This document shows, in pieces, positions 6,176-6,375 of a stretch of 6,375 nucleotides of DNA. Below the pieces are notes generated by a model. It was not told the DNA's origin. It ran no database searches and saw only the letters and a program-made list of their open reading frames with translations. Origin of the DNA: Flavobacteriaceae bacterium. Lineage in GTDB: Bacteria > Bacteroidota > Bacteroidia > Flavobacteriales > Flavobacteriaceae. Every line of letters begins with the position of its first letter. Position 1 is the first letter of the stretch. The stretch lies in assembly GCA_013214275.1 (NCBI GenBank), contig JABSPP010000102.1, forward strand, positions 1-6,375, given 5' to 3'. The position numbers and the translations under genes were made by a program.

Positions 6176-6375
6176 ATGAATTTTAGTAATTATACAATAA
6201 AGTCACAAGAAACTGTACAGCAGGCTCAGCAGCTTGCACAAGAATTAGATCATAATCAAATTGAAAATGAACATATTTTTAAAGCTATTTCTCTAGTTGA
6301 TAAAAATGTTCTTCCTTTCTTACTTAAAAAATTAAACATCAACTTCAAGGTTGTAGCACAAATTTTAGACAAGCA
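6176..6375 (+). CDS. clpB: ATP-dependent chaperone ClpB, N-terminal fragment cut by the window edge
   Basis: The frame opens with ATG at 6176 and stays open to the window end: 66 codons plus two bases. The peptide begins MNFSNYTIKSQETVQQAQQL and continues with ELDHNQIENEHIFKAI (24-39) and VLPFLLKKLNI (45-55). This is the first repeat of the Clp N-domain (Q-A-Q-LA-EL-H--IENEHI), in the form seen in ClpB of Bacteroidota. ClpB is a hexameric AAA+ disaggregase that works with DnaK. The N-domain helps engage aggregated substrates, and full-length proteins run to about 860 residues, so over 90% of the gene lies outside. The lack of a Shine-Dalgarno sequence and an A-rich leader fit the other genes here. 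ClpC or ClpA share the N-domain, but the starting sequence favours ClpB. The AAA+ modules are not visible, so intactness is unknown. Confidence 0.9.
   Translation, partial: MNFSNYTIKSQETVQQAQQLAQELDHNQIENEHIFKAISLVDKNVLPFLLKKLNINFKVVAQILDK

Overview
The window looks like an ordinary chromosomal stretch from a member of the Bacteroidota, most likely a marine-type flavobacterium. Three things suggest this: the DNA is AT-rich; no start has a Shine-Dalgarno sequence, and leaders are A/T-rich instead; and TAnnTTTG -7 elements, the Bacteroidota vegetative promoter signature, sit in front of glyA, fahA and ytxJ. The protein variants also fit (a SHMT with an ADISHPSG loop, a YtxJ-type protein with an STRC motif, a ClpB starting MNFSNYTIKSQE). 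The species cannot be named from the sequence alone.

Layout, left to right. (1) Positions 1-1082, plus strand: the body of rmuC, a DNA recombination/limitation protein, with its N-terminus cut off by the window edge. (2) A 117-nt convergent gap with a weak hairpin. (3) 1200-2474, minus strand: glyA, serine hydroxymethyltransferase. (4) A 100-nt divergent promoter region in which the glyA and fahA promoters overlap. (5) 2575-3855, plus strand: fahA, fumarylacetoacetase, the last step of tyrosine/homogentisate degradation. (6) A 65-nt convergent gap. (7) A two-gene minus-strand operon read from right to left: a YtxJ-type monothiol thioredoxin-fold protein (5482-5865), then a superfamily 2 DEAH helicase (3921-5468) that starts 13 nt later with TTG. 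(8) A roughly 310-nt divergent intergenic region with several short palindromes. (9) 6176 to the window end, plus strand: the first 66 codons of the disaggregase gene clpB, running off the edge.

Functionally there are two blocks. glyA/fahA is metabolic: one-carbon and glycine/serine interconversion, and production of fumarate and acetoacetate from tyrosine. ytxJ/helicase and clpB form a stress-type block (thiol redox, nucleic-acid remodelling, protein disaggregation) arranged around one shared regulatory region. I see no mobile element, CRISPR array, tRNA or rRNA. I also see no clear multi-gene novel system. The points most worth a second look are the interlocked glyA/fahA promoters, the palindrome-rich ytxJ/clpB intergenic region, and the TTG-started helicase, whose C-terminal third I do not recognise.
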